64,000 nucleotides of DNA from Lotus japonicus (taxonomy: Eukaryota; Streptophyta; Magnoliopsida; Fabales; Fabaceae). The notes under the pieces were generated by a model. The model was not told the origin of the DNA and ran no database searches. It was given only the letters and a program-made list of their open reading frames with translations. Below, piece by piece: positions 46,155 through 57,960 of this stretch (its first letter is position 1; the number at the start of each line of letters is the position of its first letter). The DNA lies in contig NC_080044.1 in assembly GCF_012489685.1 (NCBI RefSeq), positions 54,126,964 through 54,190,963 on the forward strand, read 5' to 3'. A program made the translations under genes and the position numbers.

Positions 46155-46492
46155 GGGGTGATTACATTCACCTCCCTTTTTTCCTCCTGTAACAAAAAAA
46201 AAAACATTCACCTCCCTTAAGGGTTGTGATTATTGCACTAACCTCTCATCTGTTTAGCAAAATGCATTAACCTTCCCTCCTTCATATATCATTTAGAAAG
46301 ACTAAGGGGTGCTGAGTGATATAATGATGATTTATCTTAGGGGAGGTCGATGCAATAATAATAAACCTCATGTGAAGGTGAGGTCAGTGCAATGTTCTCA
46401 TTGAAGTAAAGATGGTTAATATCTTGTTAACTAATAGAGGAGATGTTAAGGCAACAATAATAAACCTCGGGGGAGGTCAGTGCAATTTCCCC
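46155..46492. mobile_element. Stowaway-like MITE, 338 bp
   Basis: The left end GGGGTGATTACATTCACCTC and the reverse-complemented right end GGGGAAATTGCACTGACCTC are inverted repeats, flanked by TA on both sides (46153-46154 and 46493-46494). Internal GGGGAGGTC..TGCAAT..AATAATAAACCTC blocks occur three times. No coding sequence. Confidence 0.65.
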
Positions 46493-47019
46493 TATTATTT
46501 ATTAATATGAGTAATTTTTTATCACATTATATTTATTGAAAAAGGTTATCATCAAATTATTTAAATATTTAAAAATATAATTCAAAAACATACTTTGTTG
46601 TTCTCCTAGCCTCAAATATGAAATATCGAGTGTAGAATGAGAAAATCATTTGCCTGACACTGGATTCACAAGCTCAATAGAGTAAGTGTTAATATTTTTT
46701 TCCGATAGAATACTAAATTTTTTCTTGCTTGTCAAAAATTACAAAGGCTCGCAAGCTGAAATGTAATATCTATAACTCACAGTTTTGAGGTTATTTTTTT
46801 CAATAACAGTGGGGTAGAAATAGGCTTATGAGGTTGAGGTTTTGACTATCTTACATGCTTTATGGTTTTGTCAATAGTTTAATTTCAGAATGCGATTTTT
46901 GAGAGGGACTCTTCTTTGGTCGTGGAATGAGTTGTGTGCAACGACATTTCTTGGTATCTTGCTCCTTGACCCCTGTCTCTCCCAACAAATCATTTTATTT
47001 TGCTCCTTCATAGCGTGTC

Positions 47020-47026
47020 ACGACAC

Positions 47027-47068
<42 letters not shown>
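47020..47068. repeat. (AT)n microsatellite, target of the Mutator element
   Basis: About 20 AT dinucleotides directly before the Mutator-like element. A matching TA run follows the element at 51126-51147, and another flanks the right side of the second element (52152-52164). It is a TA-rich insertion target. Confidence 0.9.
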
Positions 47069-47070
<2 letters not shown>

Positions 47071-50000
47071 GGAATGCTAATGCACACCCACTCTTTTTTT
47101 AGAAGGAGTGCATTAGCAACATACACCTTTTTCTTTGGACAAAAAGCCCAGCTTTTACTTTTTAAATTAAGTTACTTGATGAGGGTACTAAAGTAATTTT
47201 TCAATCTACACTCTCTCTCCAATTCAGACTTTGTACAGAAGCTTCATCACTCTCTCTCTCCCACTCAACCTTTTGTTTTTATGATCTGTACTCTTTCTCT
47301 CTCTCTTAGCCTCTAATTCCTTCCATTGTAGCACACAACTCCATCACGTCTTCTCTCTCTCTCACAGCCAGAGATATTGAGCTTTCAACCAACATTATAT
47401 TTTTTATTTTATTTGTCAAACAGAAGTGTTTCATACAATCAAGACAACACCTTAAGTTGCCAACAGAACACTAGATTGTTTATTCCAATTTTATTTCTTA
47501 TTCACATCCTATTACTATCCTAATAACCAAATTGCACATCTTCATCTTTTTTCCCAGCATAAATGATTTGTTACTATTTGAAAGAAATTAAAGCTTAATT
47601 TTTAATATTTAGCCTCTTCCAGATCTCACTGGTTTCCTCCATTCATAGGAAGTCATTCAACCAATTGATTTAAACAATACTGAAATATATCATTGTAGAG
47701 CTCATTACAAAACAAAATCTGATAAAAGTAATAAACTAGCTAGTTCCACCAAGATGCAATGTGTCACAGGATCAAAATACAAACATGCACCCATTCCTTT
47801 TGCATTCATGCACTCAAAAGACCAACAATACGCCCACTCTTTTATGCTCAATTTTTCCAACCTTTTGGAATCGTGTTAAAGCACAAGAACAAATAAGAGA
47901 ACATAAGTTAGAGATTCGATGATAGTATTCAACATGTATAAAAAGTTTTAGAAAATAAAATATTGTTTTAAACTTACTTGTTAGGAGATTGAGAAGGCAA
48001 AGGTTCAAAAATTTTCTTTTTCTTTGGACAGTTTCGAGAGTCGTGATCAGTTCCCCCATAATTTGGGAAATGACAACGACGAAGCTTCTTTGCAACTTCA
48101 ACTCCTCCTTTTGGCCTTGAACCTTTCGGGCGACCTTTTGGTTTAGAAATAATGGGATTTTGAACATCACACTCATTGTTATTTGGAACAACTTGTTCCA
48201 AAGCATGTATTTGTTCTTGAGATTCAGGCATGTCTTTTAGTACCTGAATGACTTTTTGTAACTCTTTAGCAGCGACTTCAATTCGATCTTTTGTCTTGAA
48301 AGATTCAGCTTCTAAACATTGAACTAGAGACATAAACTCAATAGTGGATCTATCACTACTATTGATTATGTGCATAGATTTTGGGATCAATGAACTTTCT
48401 CGTCTCCATCGAAGGGGAAGATATTTTCTAGGAATGCAAAAATAATTTTTCATCACAAGTACTCGAATAGCATGTCTACATAATATTCCAGAAAATTCAA
48501 ATTCTTTGCAAGAGCAAGTGATTGATTCTTCTTCCTCTACCCAAATCACTAATCGACCCCCATCAACTTTGGTATGAAACCGCACGTTGTAAGAACCAAT
48601 GGAAAGTTCAGTTGCTCCATATTTGGTAGATAACTCAATCTCATGTTGGAGCAATTTAAAGGCATAAGGTGTTAAGATCGACGCGGCATGTTCCTCAATA
48701 GGAAACCCCGTCTTAAATTGAGGATTAAAGTACTTTTGACGCATTCTTGCCTCTTCTCCTGCTTGATTTCTAATGTTAACAGCAACACCTACCTACAAAA
48801 AATGTATATTAATGATGACAAATTTATGAGTTAATTTTGTATAAAAGTAATATATTGACAATAAGGAAACCAACTTAGCTCATACTTGATTTACAAAATC
48901 AATCAAACTTGTTTTGACGTTCAAGAACCTTTTAATATATGAGTTTATTGATTCTGAACGTCCAGTTGTTGTCATCCCAGCAAAAAAGAAGTCCTTCAAA
49001 TAGGCTAGGGCCCAAAATTGACGATGGGAATAAAGTAAGTCAATATGCCTATCCATACTTATATCAAATTGTGCAATCATCAATTTCCAGCCTTGCTCAA
49101 AATCATCTGCACTTTCTGAATGGTACACCTTATAAAACTCAGTTTTAAAGTCATTGTATCTTGAACCCAGTGGAATAGAAAACCAACCAGATAACTTCCC
49201 CACAATATGCCATATGCAAAAAGCATGTTTTGTGTTTGGCAATACCATTGAGATAGCTTCTTTCATGGCAAGATCTTGATCTGTGAGAATGGTTTGTGGA
49301 CATTTTCCTTTGACAAAATTTAGAAACGCCTGAAAAAAGAAAAGACAAATAAAATAGTTGTCTAAAAAAAGTTAGAAATCGAATAAAGACAACAACCTTG
49401 AATAATAGAGATTCACCTTTATAGCCCAAGTGAATGCAGGAGTCTTCTCATCTCTCAGTAGAACACAACCAAAGAAAATTGAATTTCCATGATTATCAAT
49501 CCCAACCAATAATCCAAGAGGCATATCATATCGATTTATTCTATATGTGGTATAAAAAACTACCACATCTCTGAATGCTTCATATGCTCGAATTGAATCA
49601 CCAAATGCCCAAATAACATGCTCCAACCTGTTACTTTCATCTATGGTGAAATCATATTTGAAGGCATCATCTCTATCACTTAAAATTTTGCACAATTTGA
49701 GGACATCTGCAACATCATTTTCTTTACCAATACCACTTTGAGATTGAATAAAATTCCTAATATCTTTCTCCAAAAATGGTAGATTTCCTGGATCTATTCC
49801 TTTCTCTAATTCAAGCACTCTTATCATGAGACTTATAGAGCAACCAGCTTTTGACAACAATAATATCCGATTTTGATCAGCAATTGGAATGTTTCGATAA
49901 GCAGGAAGAAATTGAACCTATTTATCATCTAATAAATCATGGTTGTGGTGATTATAAAAGTACTTCACTACCCATTTTTCCTCAAAATCGATAGTTCTTC

Positions 50001-51125
50001 TAGTGATTACCATTTTCGCTCCACAATTACATCGTGAACTTTTTCGTTTCCTCTGACTTTCTTCCTTAGCCATCTTTCGATGTTTAAATAAACCAGCACG
50101 ATGACACACAAACTCTCTTTTATAAATACCCAATGGATTCTTCTCAGTTTGATTCTTGGTGGATTTATAAACATGATCACGTCTAATTGAAAACCCATTT
50201 TTTCGGGCAAATACATAGTAAAATTTGTGAGCTTCATCATCACTACTAAACATTTTCCCTTCATAAGGAACCTCATCATATATGTTGTTAGCTTGAGGAA
50301 TAGGCATAAACTGTGTCTCTTGAAAGGTTAAAGACATTAAATTTTCATCATCTTCAAATGTAGAAGCACAATCTTTAGGTCGCTCTAAGGTCCAATCATC
50401 ATCTTCAGATGTCATTCTCGTTTTACCTTCAATTTGATTTTTTTTAAAATTAAAAAAGGAAAGAAACAAACCCATACAACTTAGGAAATTAGAAATTAGA
50501 TGGCATACCCATTAATTGGAAGTAAACCCATAAAAAAGAAAAAAGCAAACCCATTAAACCCATAAATCATAAGAAATTTCATGCCGTAAAATAACTGGAT
50601 AAATTGGAAGCAAAACCATAAAACTTCAATCAATAATATCATGTGCTAACATACCTAAAAATCAGTAGTAAAGAAGGCTGAAAAAAAGGAAGTAAATACC
50701 TAAAAATGACTCTCTGAAACTGGGTGGACAAAGATGTAATGTTATACCTCAGCAAGGATGAAGCTCTTAGTGATGAAGCAAAATCCTTGGCTGCGAAATT
50801 TCACAGAGTTAGAGAGTGATGAAGCTGCTTGTAGTGTTAGAAGTAAATACCCATACCGAATATCAAATGTCCAAATTTTCCAAACGGGTAAAAGAGAGAA
50901 AGAGTACAGATCACAAAAACAAAAGGTTGAGTGGGAGAGAGAGAGTGATGAAGCTTCTGTACAAAGTCTGAATTGGAGAGAGATTGTATATTGGAAAATT
51001 ACTTTAGTACCCTCATCAAGTGACTTAATTTAAAAAGTAAAAGCTGGGCTTTTTGTCCAAAAAAAAGGTGTATGTTGCTAATGCACTCCTTCTAAAAAAA
51101 GAGTGGGTGTGCATTAGCATTCCCC
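47069..51125 (-). mobile_element. FAR1-type Mutator-like element (MULE), 4057 bp
   Basis: Terminal inverted repeats of about 234 bp (47069-47302 and 50891-51125) start GGGGAATGCTAATGCACACC and differ at only about 6-7 positions. Flanking TATATATAT 9-mers (47060-47068 and 51126-51134) match the 9-bp Mutator duplication but lie in a TA run, so they are not decisive. Inside, on the minus strand, is a FAR1/FRS-type transposase gene. The near-identical ends imply fairly recent movement, while the transposase carries a stop and a lost catalytic residue. Confidence 0.9.
47974..50415 (-). pseudogene. FAR1/FRS-like MULE transposase with stop and catalytic change
   Basis: Three exons on the minus strand: 50415-49417, 49329-48886 and 48792-47974. 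The introns are 87 and 93 bp, both GT..AG, inferred from frame continuity and splice sites. They join to about 753 codons. Residues ~55-162 are the FAR1 DNA-binding domain (DEAHKFYYVFARKNGFSIRR, HNHDLLDD). A TAG at 49918-49920 interrupts codon 166, yet the frame continues with typical sequence (VQFLPAYRNIPIADQNRI). The MULE transposase core follows. Its first catalytic Asp, normally in VVVFDTTYR, is Tyr (codon 49552-49554), while the TDQDLAMKEA and RSESINSY motifs remain. A SWIM zinc finger (CSCKEF, CRHAIRV) and a C-terminal knuckle with one Cys changed to Tyr (CHFPNYGGTDH) end the protein. The start at 50415 is preferred over the in-frame upstream codon at 50475. Confidence 0.88.
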
Positions 51126-51147
51126 TATATATATATATATATATATA

Positions 51148-52151
51148 GAGAATTAGATTTCCCACCCCCTGTTTTAGATTTCCCACCCCATTTAAAAGTG
51201 GGGAAAAACCAATATTGTCCCTCCGTGTTTTAGTCCGAAACTTCAACCTTCGGATCAGTACGAAACTTCATCCTTCGGATTAGTATGAAACTTCAACTTC
51301 TGGACACCTCTGACAGATTCTACCACCTTTTTCAGCACCATTACTCCATAGCTTCACCTACCTCACCACCATTATGACCTGCATAAACTCCTCAACCACC
51401 CAACCACCCCCCATTTATGGCTGAACACACTGTTTGGATGGGTCCTCGTGTTATTACCAACTTTGATTTAACAGACATAACAGAAGATTGATAATATGAT
51501 TCATGTTTGTAATGTTGTAACCATGTCTGTAACCATATTATTAGCAAGAATATTTTCCTTCAGTATTGTAACGAGGTCTGTTTGTCCCATATTATTGTCA
51601 CTGCATTTTCACGTTTCTGTCTTTGTGACAGTATCTGGTTTGAAAGATCCGAATCTTGAAGTTTCATATTAATCCGGTTTATCAACTCTCGGACGTCTAA
51701 AAAAGGGGGTGGTAAATTTAATTATGAAGCAGTCCGAAACTTATAGTCCTGGATTGATCCGAAACTTAAAGTCCTGGATTGATCCGAAACTTAAAGTCCT
51801 GGATAGATTCGAAACTTAAAGTCCTGGATAACTCTTACCAAGCAGCAGAATGCAGTAAGTTAAAACCAAATCAAAAGGCATATTCATCAATTACAATCTC
51901 AACCACCACCACAATTACAAACCAAACATTTCAACCCAACAATTCGTTAGGCAAGTCCTCCAAGACGGCCACGACACCGATCATGTTATTTTAACTGTAA
52001 CTAAAGAATCCGAACTTTTAACTCTCGGACTAGTCCAGAACATCAACCTCTGGACTGGTATGGAGGTTTAAGTCCCGGAGGGTAGTCCCGACATTTTTTT
52101 AAAAAGGCTAGGGTGGCAATTCTAAAACAGGGGGTGGGAAATCTAATTCCC
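51148..52151. mobile_element. Second Mutator-like non-autonomous element, 1004 bp
   Basis: The left end is GAGAATTAGATTTCCCACCC. The reverse-complemented right end is GGGAATTAGATTTCCCACCC. Both continue into CCTGTTTTAGA. Flanking 9-mers ATATATATA (51139-51147 and 52152-52160) match. Internal repeats of GATCCGAAACTTAAAGTCCT occur at about 51225-51305, four times at about 51722-51830, and near 52020-52080. No transposase is encoded. It differs from its neighbour's TIR, so it is a different family, and it shares the same TA-repeat target. Confidence 0.75.
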
Positions 52152-52326
52152 ATATATATATATACACACTTCTTCTTCTTCAAGTTCTTCACTTTTTTTT
52201 TCTGCTTTAGGTTTTCTTGATAGATCAGTGTTCGTTGCATAGCAAAAGATAGAAGAGGGAATAATGATGTAGAAGGTAATGTGTTAGCAGCCCTGCCTTC
52301 CTTTTATGGCATGTCATTAGCCATAC

Positions 52327-53532
52327 TAAGACTTGTCGTCATCTTAATCATTAATTGCTTTGTTTAAATTGATATATATATAGTTCCCAAATCTAAATCC
52401 TATCTACTAAAAATAGAAACAAATATATCCTAAAATAAAATAAATCTCCTACGGTAATGTTCTGGAAGTGTCCATTGACCCCCTCGAATGGATACCTGTT
52501 ATGGAAGTGTTCGTTTGACCCCCTCTAACGGATACAAATGGAAATCCACTCTTGTCTAACACAGGCTAGACAATTGATGAGCTGAGGAGCCCTTGCTCCC
52601 TTGGGACATTTGCTTACCCCCACCGGGCCAGGACCTGAGGACTGGGGCGAACAATAAGGACGATTGACTATCCCCAAGACTTGTAGCAATGAACCAACAT
52701 CCCAAGTACGGAGGCAACACTAATCAACCTCGGAGCCCTTCTTAACCTAGTCAAACCCCATCACATCAAGATCCATCACGAGCTGGCACAACGAATGTAT
52801 GTGGCTTGAGGAAGGCAAATGTGCATGCAAGGACTTACAGAGGCACGCGCGATTGAGTCAGTGGTGAAGCAATCCATCGTCCCCCAGCAAATGGACCAGG
52901 CTTTGAAGACAAAGGGAGGCAACAGAAAACCTCTTACCCAAAGGCTCATACCTCGTACTAGGACATTCAGAGCTTGCCACTATATAAAGAGGACCCTTCT
53001 CCATCTTAGAGGTAACAAATCTCTTCACCATTTCCTCACTTGTTCTCCCTTTGCTAACTTAAGCTTCGAAATGCTAATGTGCAGGTCTACCTTTGATGCG
53101 CTACCACTATCAAGATCCAAAACCATCAAGCATGTGCCCTTCCACCGGTAACCTCCTCAATGTCATTCCCTTCCTCTACCATCTCCCATCTTCAGAACGC
53201 TCTTCAGAGTGATTTGATCGGACTTTGTTTGATAAGGTAGAATTTTAATGAACTCTAAACAATAAAATAAAATAACTCTATCTAAAAATAAATCTATCTA
53301 TGATGAGACAAGTCTTCACAGATGGTTTCATAATAAAAAAAATCTACTAATCAAAATGTATAATAAAGCTGGCTTCTATGCATTCCTTTGATTAATATAT
53401 TTACAGTTCCATTTAAAAAAAAATATAATAAAGCTATGAAGGATAGAGATAAGTCCTAATTTAATACAATTATACTAAAGTAAACAAATCCTAAAATTTC
53501 CTAAATTACAGTAAATACGTCGAGCATATTAA
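52327..53532 (+). repeat. Gypsy Tat-type LTR-like repeat, copy 2
   Basis: A direct diverged copy of 41081-42325. Shared landmarks are TAAGACTTGT(C/T)GTCAT, GAGCTGAGGAGCC, CCCCAAGACTTGTAGCAAT, CCACTATATAAAGAGGACCC and ATAGAGATAAGTCCTAATTT. It lacks the SINE of copy 1 and has a private 53-bp retroposon at 53371 plus a ~45-bp insertion near 53300. Confidence 0.6.
53371..53423 (+). mobile_element. 5'-truncated LINE/retroposon tail, 53 bp
   Basis: Flanked by the perfect 12-bp duplication TATAATAAAGCT (53359-53370 and 53424-53435). It ends in a 9-A tail after CAGTTCCATTT and is absent from the sister repeat at about 42220. This is the signature of target-primed insertion of a heavily truncated LINE 3' end. 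Confidence 0.75.
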
Positions 53533-53772
53533 AACTAAAACTTCAAAATGTAAATATTTTTTATCATATATTGTTTCTCTTCACATTCTCCCTCCTCTTA
53601 CAACCAAACATATCATATCACTTTATTTTCCAGTCAAATTAACATCTGTAATAAAAGTTTTTAGTTTTTAAAATTTTCAAGATACATTATAACTTTCTTC
53701 CTACAAAACCCTTCACCGATAAGTCTGATCAGAACCGTTGCACCCATGAGGTGACTGTGAAAATGGCTAATT

Positions 53773-53954
53773 ATTTGGCTTGACCACAACCCTGCGTGAA
53801 TTTTAGGTCCCTAACCACATTTGCAAGCGGTTGAGAAGGGTCCCATCCGTGGGCGACAACAGAATCAAACCCATATGCCATCCCAATCAAATATAGAAGC
53901 TTACAAATGTGGTTAGGGACCTAAAATTCACGCAGGGTTGTGGTCAAGCCAAAT
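53773..53954. repeat. 55-bp foldback hairpin with 72-bp loop
   Basis: The arms 53773-53827 and 53900-53954 are reverse complements at 54 of 55 positions (the single mismatch is a C/A pair in the inner end). They start ATTTGGCTTGACCACAACCC. The loop is 53828-53899. Transcribed RNA would form a long near-perfect stem. No target duplication was recognised. Confidence 0.9.
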
Positions 53955-54636
53955 GGTATCCCCATTCCCCACCAATCATTTACTTGCAAACACCCTAAGA
54001 AAAAAAATTACCAAATTTAGAAGCTGGAGTTTTAAGCAAGTGTCCACAAAAATTAGGTGCACTAGTAGCAGTTACAAGTGACTTTTTCTCCCTAACACAT
54101 GCCCCATCTATAGTAGGTAATTATTTTGACTTTTGAGGTGACATTATTCATATCTTGTTCTTCCAAAATTTTAGCTAGATAGGGCACGATCCTGATGGAT
54201 TTTCTACCATGGTGGTGGTGAGATATTGATACAACGGATGATGTACTTGTAAATGCACTTTGACATTTTACTCGAGTAATGATATATACACATCTCAATT
54301 TCTCTTCCATCTCATTTTCACACATTTTTCTTCTTATCTTTCTCTGCATTTTCTGTCACATCACAATCATATCACTCATTTCTCTCTCATTTCTACCTTA
54401 TCTTAATAGGTGGAGATGAAATTGATTTGTATACTAAGCATTATTGACTTTACTTAGTATGAGAGCTTTGAAAGAAAAACTCAAAGTTGATAACCGAAAA
54501 AAACTCAAAGTCATTGAATGACATCAATTAGATAACAAAATAGTAATCTTTATATAAATTATGAACAATTAAACATGTATTTATAGATATGATGAGTGAT
54601 ATACTTGAGGTGTTGAGCGTTACTAAAGCATGTATG

Positions 54637-54849
54637 CAGAGGCGGATTGAGCGCCTGGCCACCTAGGGCAAATGCCCAAGCTCTAGCCAATTTTTTTTTT
54701 CTTTGGACCACATCATCTTTTGGGCCCCAAAAAAAAATAAAAAAGGGCAAAATTTAAAGGTTGGGGTAAAATTGAGGGACTATTTTATAACAACAAATTT
54801 CCTACTCAAATTTTGCCCAGGTTTCACAAAATTTATAGGTCCGCCTCTG
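54637..54849. mobile_element. hAT-type MITE, 213 bp, with 8-bp TSD
   Basis: Terminal inverted repeats CAGAGGCGGA and TCCGCCTCTG are flanked by the perfect 8-bp duplication CATGTATG (54629-54636 and 54850-54857). The interior is poly-A/T-rich and non-coding, with GGGCAAA/TTTGCCC inverted blocks. Confidence 0.92.
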
Positions 54850-54857
54850 CATGTATG

Positions 54858-55831
54858 TATAACTTCCAAGCTTGTTAATAACTTTACAATTGTCTTACAA
54901 ATGTATCGCCTTAATAAACTTGCTCAATTCTTTACTAAACGAGATGAATTTGCTTTTTGTCATCGTGACTGGCTAAGTTAATATTCACTTAACTGTGAAT
55001 CATTCGGGTCGCCTTTAGACAATATTAGGTCTAATAGCCTTTAACACCGATCCAACATACATGATGGAATCAGGTCTTCCCAGGAGAGTTTTAGACACGC
55101 AAAAATCAAATTAAATACCTTACTTCAAAATGATCAAACATTTATTATTTGATTTTGAACCAACCAGTGATAAAGACATAAAGTGTAACCTAGTGTTTTT
55201 TGAAAAGCAGAGTAACCTAGTAATAGGTTAATGATAGAAAGAAGGAAAATAAAAAGTTTAAGATGTGGGTTGTTTGTTGGTGCTTGGCATCCAGAACCTA
55301 AAGTTATCTGATACGTGTAAAACTGTAAATAATTTTACATAAAGCTGTCGTACTTCATGGCTGGCTTGGCCTTTTAACAACCAGAATTTTCTCTCATGTG
55401 CTCCCTGCTAGAGCTAGCTCGTGCCTAGATTCCCGATGGACGCAGTAGTCAAATAATTTGAGTTATAATAATCCTTCAACTCAGTCTAATCACGAGGCCA
55501 CGCAGTAACTGTGTGACTCAATTGCCAAGTGTCTGTTAGCATAAAAACTCCTTGGAGGTTTTCATATTGAACTAAAAAACAAATTACAAAATGAATTTGA
55601 TATGATGTTAAGCTACCTTTGATATCACAATAATCTTTTTCTCTGGTGTGAATTTATACGCAACAAATTGTTATTATGGTTAAATCAACTAGGTATCACT
55701 ATTGGGTCGTGAGATACATAAAATTCAAAAAATTCCACATTTTTCATATTGAACTAAAGAATAAATCATAACCACACTTATCATCCAAAACGTTAGATGT
55801 TAAGGCTTTGGGTGCACGAGTTATCTAACAC
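54858..55831. other. Intergenic DNA, no gene seen
   Basis: No domain-bearing frame, LTR or inverted-repeat element was recognised in this AT-rich stretch. Confidence 0.5.
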
Positions 55832-55834
55832 TTA

Positions 55835-56098
55835 GGCCCAGTTTGAAAGAGCTTATTTGAGCTTATCTGACAGCATAAGCTCTTATGCCAGTGTTTGGAA
55901 GAGCTTATGCAAACAGCTTATGGTCTGCCATAAGCTATTTTCAGCTTATTTTCATAAGCTACTCAGGATAGCTTATGAAAAACAGCATATGCTTATACAC
56001 AGCTTATTTTTAATTTATTTCAATAAATTTTTAAAAATAGCTTATGAATAAGCACTTATGTCATAAGCGACATAAGCGCTGCTTATCCAAACGGGGCC
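55835..56098. mobile_element. Tourist-like MITE, 264 bp
   Basis: The left end GGCCCAGTTTG and the reverse-complemented right end GGCCCCGTTTGGATAAGC are flanked by TTA on both sides (55832-55834 and 56099-56101), the 3-bp duplication of PIF/Harbinger elements. The interior is dense in AGCTTAT/ATAAGCT, which folds back. No coding sequence. Confidence 0.85.
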
Positions 56099-56101
56099 TT
56101 A

Positions 56102-57720
56102 ATATTACAATATTCTCATCCCAACATCCAATATACAATTCATTCACATATTCTACAAATCCCCTCTTGTCACGCGACATCACGTGAAAGAAAAATTGAA
56201 TTAAAACCTTAATGAATGTGATTAGTTCAAACTAGTTTTAAAATAAATGTGATTTTGTTGGTCACAAGGGCTCTTTCTATGATTCTTGCACGTTCAGGAT
56301 GACTAGTCTGGTCATCACTTACCACATTTTCAGCGATGCTATTTATTTATATTTGAGATGACTTTGATTTTCAGTTTTAAAAAATTCAAGATTCTCAGGA
56401 CAAATGGACAGTGTCATAGATCGCATCATATATGGAATTTTATTTTGCAAAAAATGTAGCAGGTTTTGTATTCATGAGAAGTGAATGAATTTTCTAAACC
56501 TGGCTCAGATCCAAAGTTAAACCCTTGACAGGTAAAATTGGAGCAACATCTGAATCACACATGACATGATCAGTGTTTAAAATCCAAAGTTCACCACACA
56601 AAAATACATGGTAAATAAATAAATTCAGAGCCTTTATTTCAAAAGTTTCATTTTCCTTTTAATGTTTTGCCATAAATTTTAGCCAATTTTCAAAACCTTT
56701 GAAAGAGTAATTTTAGTAAGAAATGATTGCACTGGAGAGTATTCTCAGTACTTTGCCTGTAGTAAAAGAAGGCAAAACTTTCTTCTGATTAAATGCACCG
56801 CTTTAGCTTGCTAACACCGCAAGCTGAGAACTTCAAAATTAAAATAGAAGGGGCAAAAACATGGCAGTTACCTGGATCAGTGTGAGTAAGGAATAAAGAT
56901 GATTATGAATATATATTTTTTAATCTAACACAGATATGAAATTTAAATTTTTAAAATTACATAAAAGCTATGAAATATTAACTTTAACTTGCTGTTACAT
57001 AAAAAGTCTCTGATTAGTTAATAACTGTTTTAACAAGAGAGTACCAAATATGTTGCCATCACATGTAAACTGTAAGCTTTCTTTTTGTTGCCATCATCAT
57101 TAAGGGGAGGTTAAGATGATGCATCAATCGCCTAAGCCTAAAAGTTAGTGCTTAAATCTGATTAGACTTGTATTTATATCTAAGTACATTGCCATTCAAT
57201 TACAAATTGGGGAGTCAGGCTCAAAACTAGTTGGCCCTTGGCAGAATGTGTGGTAGCAGACAAATGTGGCTCCCCATATTTTCAGGACACAATTAGTCTC
57301 ATCCATGTTATGTTTGTATATGAAAAAATCCAATTGAGAATGAAAGCTTATTTCATAATAGTAATGATACTTAGTTATCCAAACAAATTGACATCTCAGA
57401 TACACTTCATTTTACTCTTTTCTTATCGTATCAAATCATATATCACATTTAATATTTTTCTCTCATCTCTTCATTTCTTACTCTAATGTATATGCCGTTT
57501 TGCATCGTGCGGATGCTTACGAATCATTTTCCATTTGCGGATGTTTACAAATCATTTTCCATTTTATAATAAGGACAAGGCTACATCAGAAGATAAGCAG
57601 TTCACATTGAAACAAAATTTAGAAAGTAAGGCACTCACCCACCCATATCTGTTGCTCACTCTCAAAATTTTAAAAAAACTGATACAATCCTTCTCTCCAC
57701 CATTGCACTCCACTTCAAAC
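56102..57720. other. Upstream region of the receptor kinase, no gene seen
   Basis: AT-rich DNA without a recognisable gene. The last few hundred bases should hold the promoter of the receptor kinase. No specific operator-like motifs could be supported. Confidence 0.5.
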
Positions 57721-57733
57721 ATAAACAATTACC

Positions 57734-57740
57734 TATAAAC
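57734..57740 (+). promoter_or_regulatory. Possible TATA box of the receptor kinase
   Basis: TATAAAC lies about 220 bp before the ATG, followed by a pyrimidine-rich stretch. That would give a leader of roughly 190 bases, which includes a (GT)n run at about 57914-57930. Weak evidence alone. Confidence 0.35.
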
Positions 57741-57960
57741 AACCATCTAAAATTCCACTTCCCCCTGCAGACACATCATGGCCTAGCTGTTTCTTGGATC
57801 CGGAGATTCTGGGGTATATATTAATTTGCATATAACTCTTCTCTTTTTATGAACAAAGTAACCCACAAGACATGATTTGGTTCCTTCCCGTTGTTCCTCC
57901 CTAGGCTCAAACCTCTGTGTGTGTGTGTGTTCTTTCATTGGAGTTTGTAGCATAGCTGTA

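Noticed and set aside
47814..48206. 130-codon minus-strand frame overlapping the MULE transposase 3' exon
   Set aside because: It is an out-of-phase reading of the transposase exon with no domain of its own.
41081..53532. One ~12.4-kb LTR retrotransposon bounded by the two gypsy-type repeats
   Set aside because: No primer site, purine tract, gag or pol could be tied to either repeat, and no matching target duplication was found. It is left as a hypothesis only.
57877..57960. N-terminal extension of the receptor kinase
   Set aside because: The upstream open codons contain no ATG and translate a (GT)n run. The ATG at 57961 starts a proper signal peptide.
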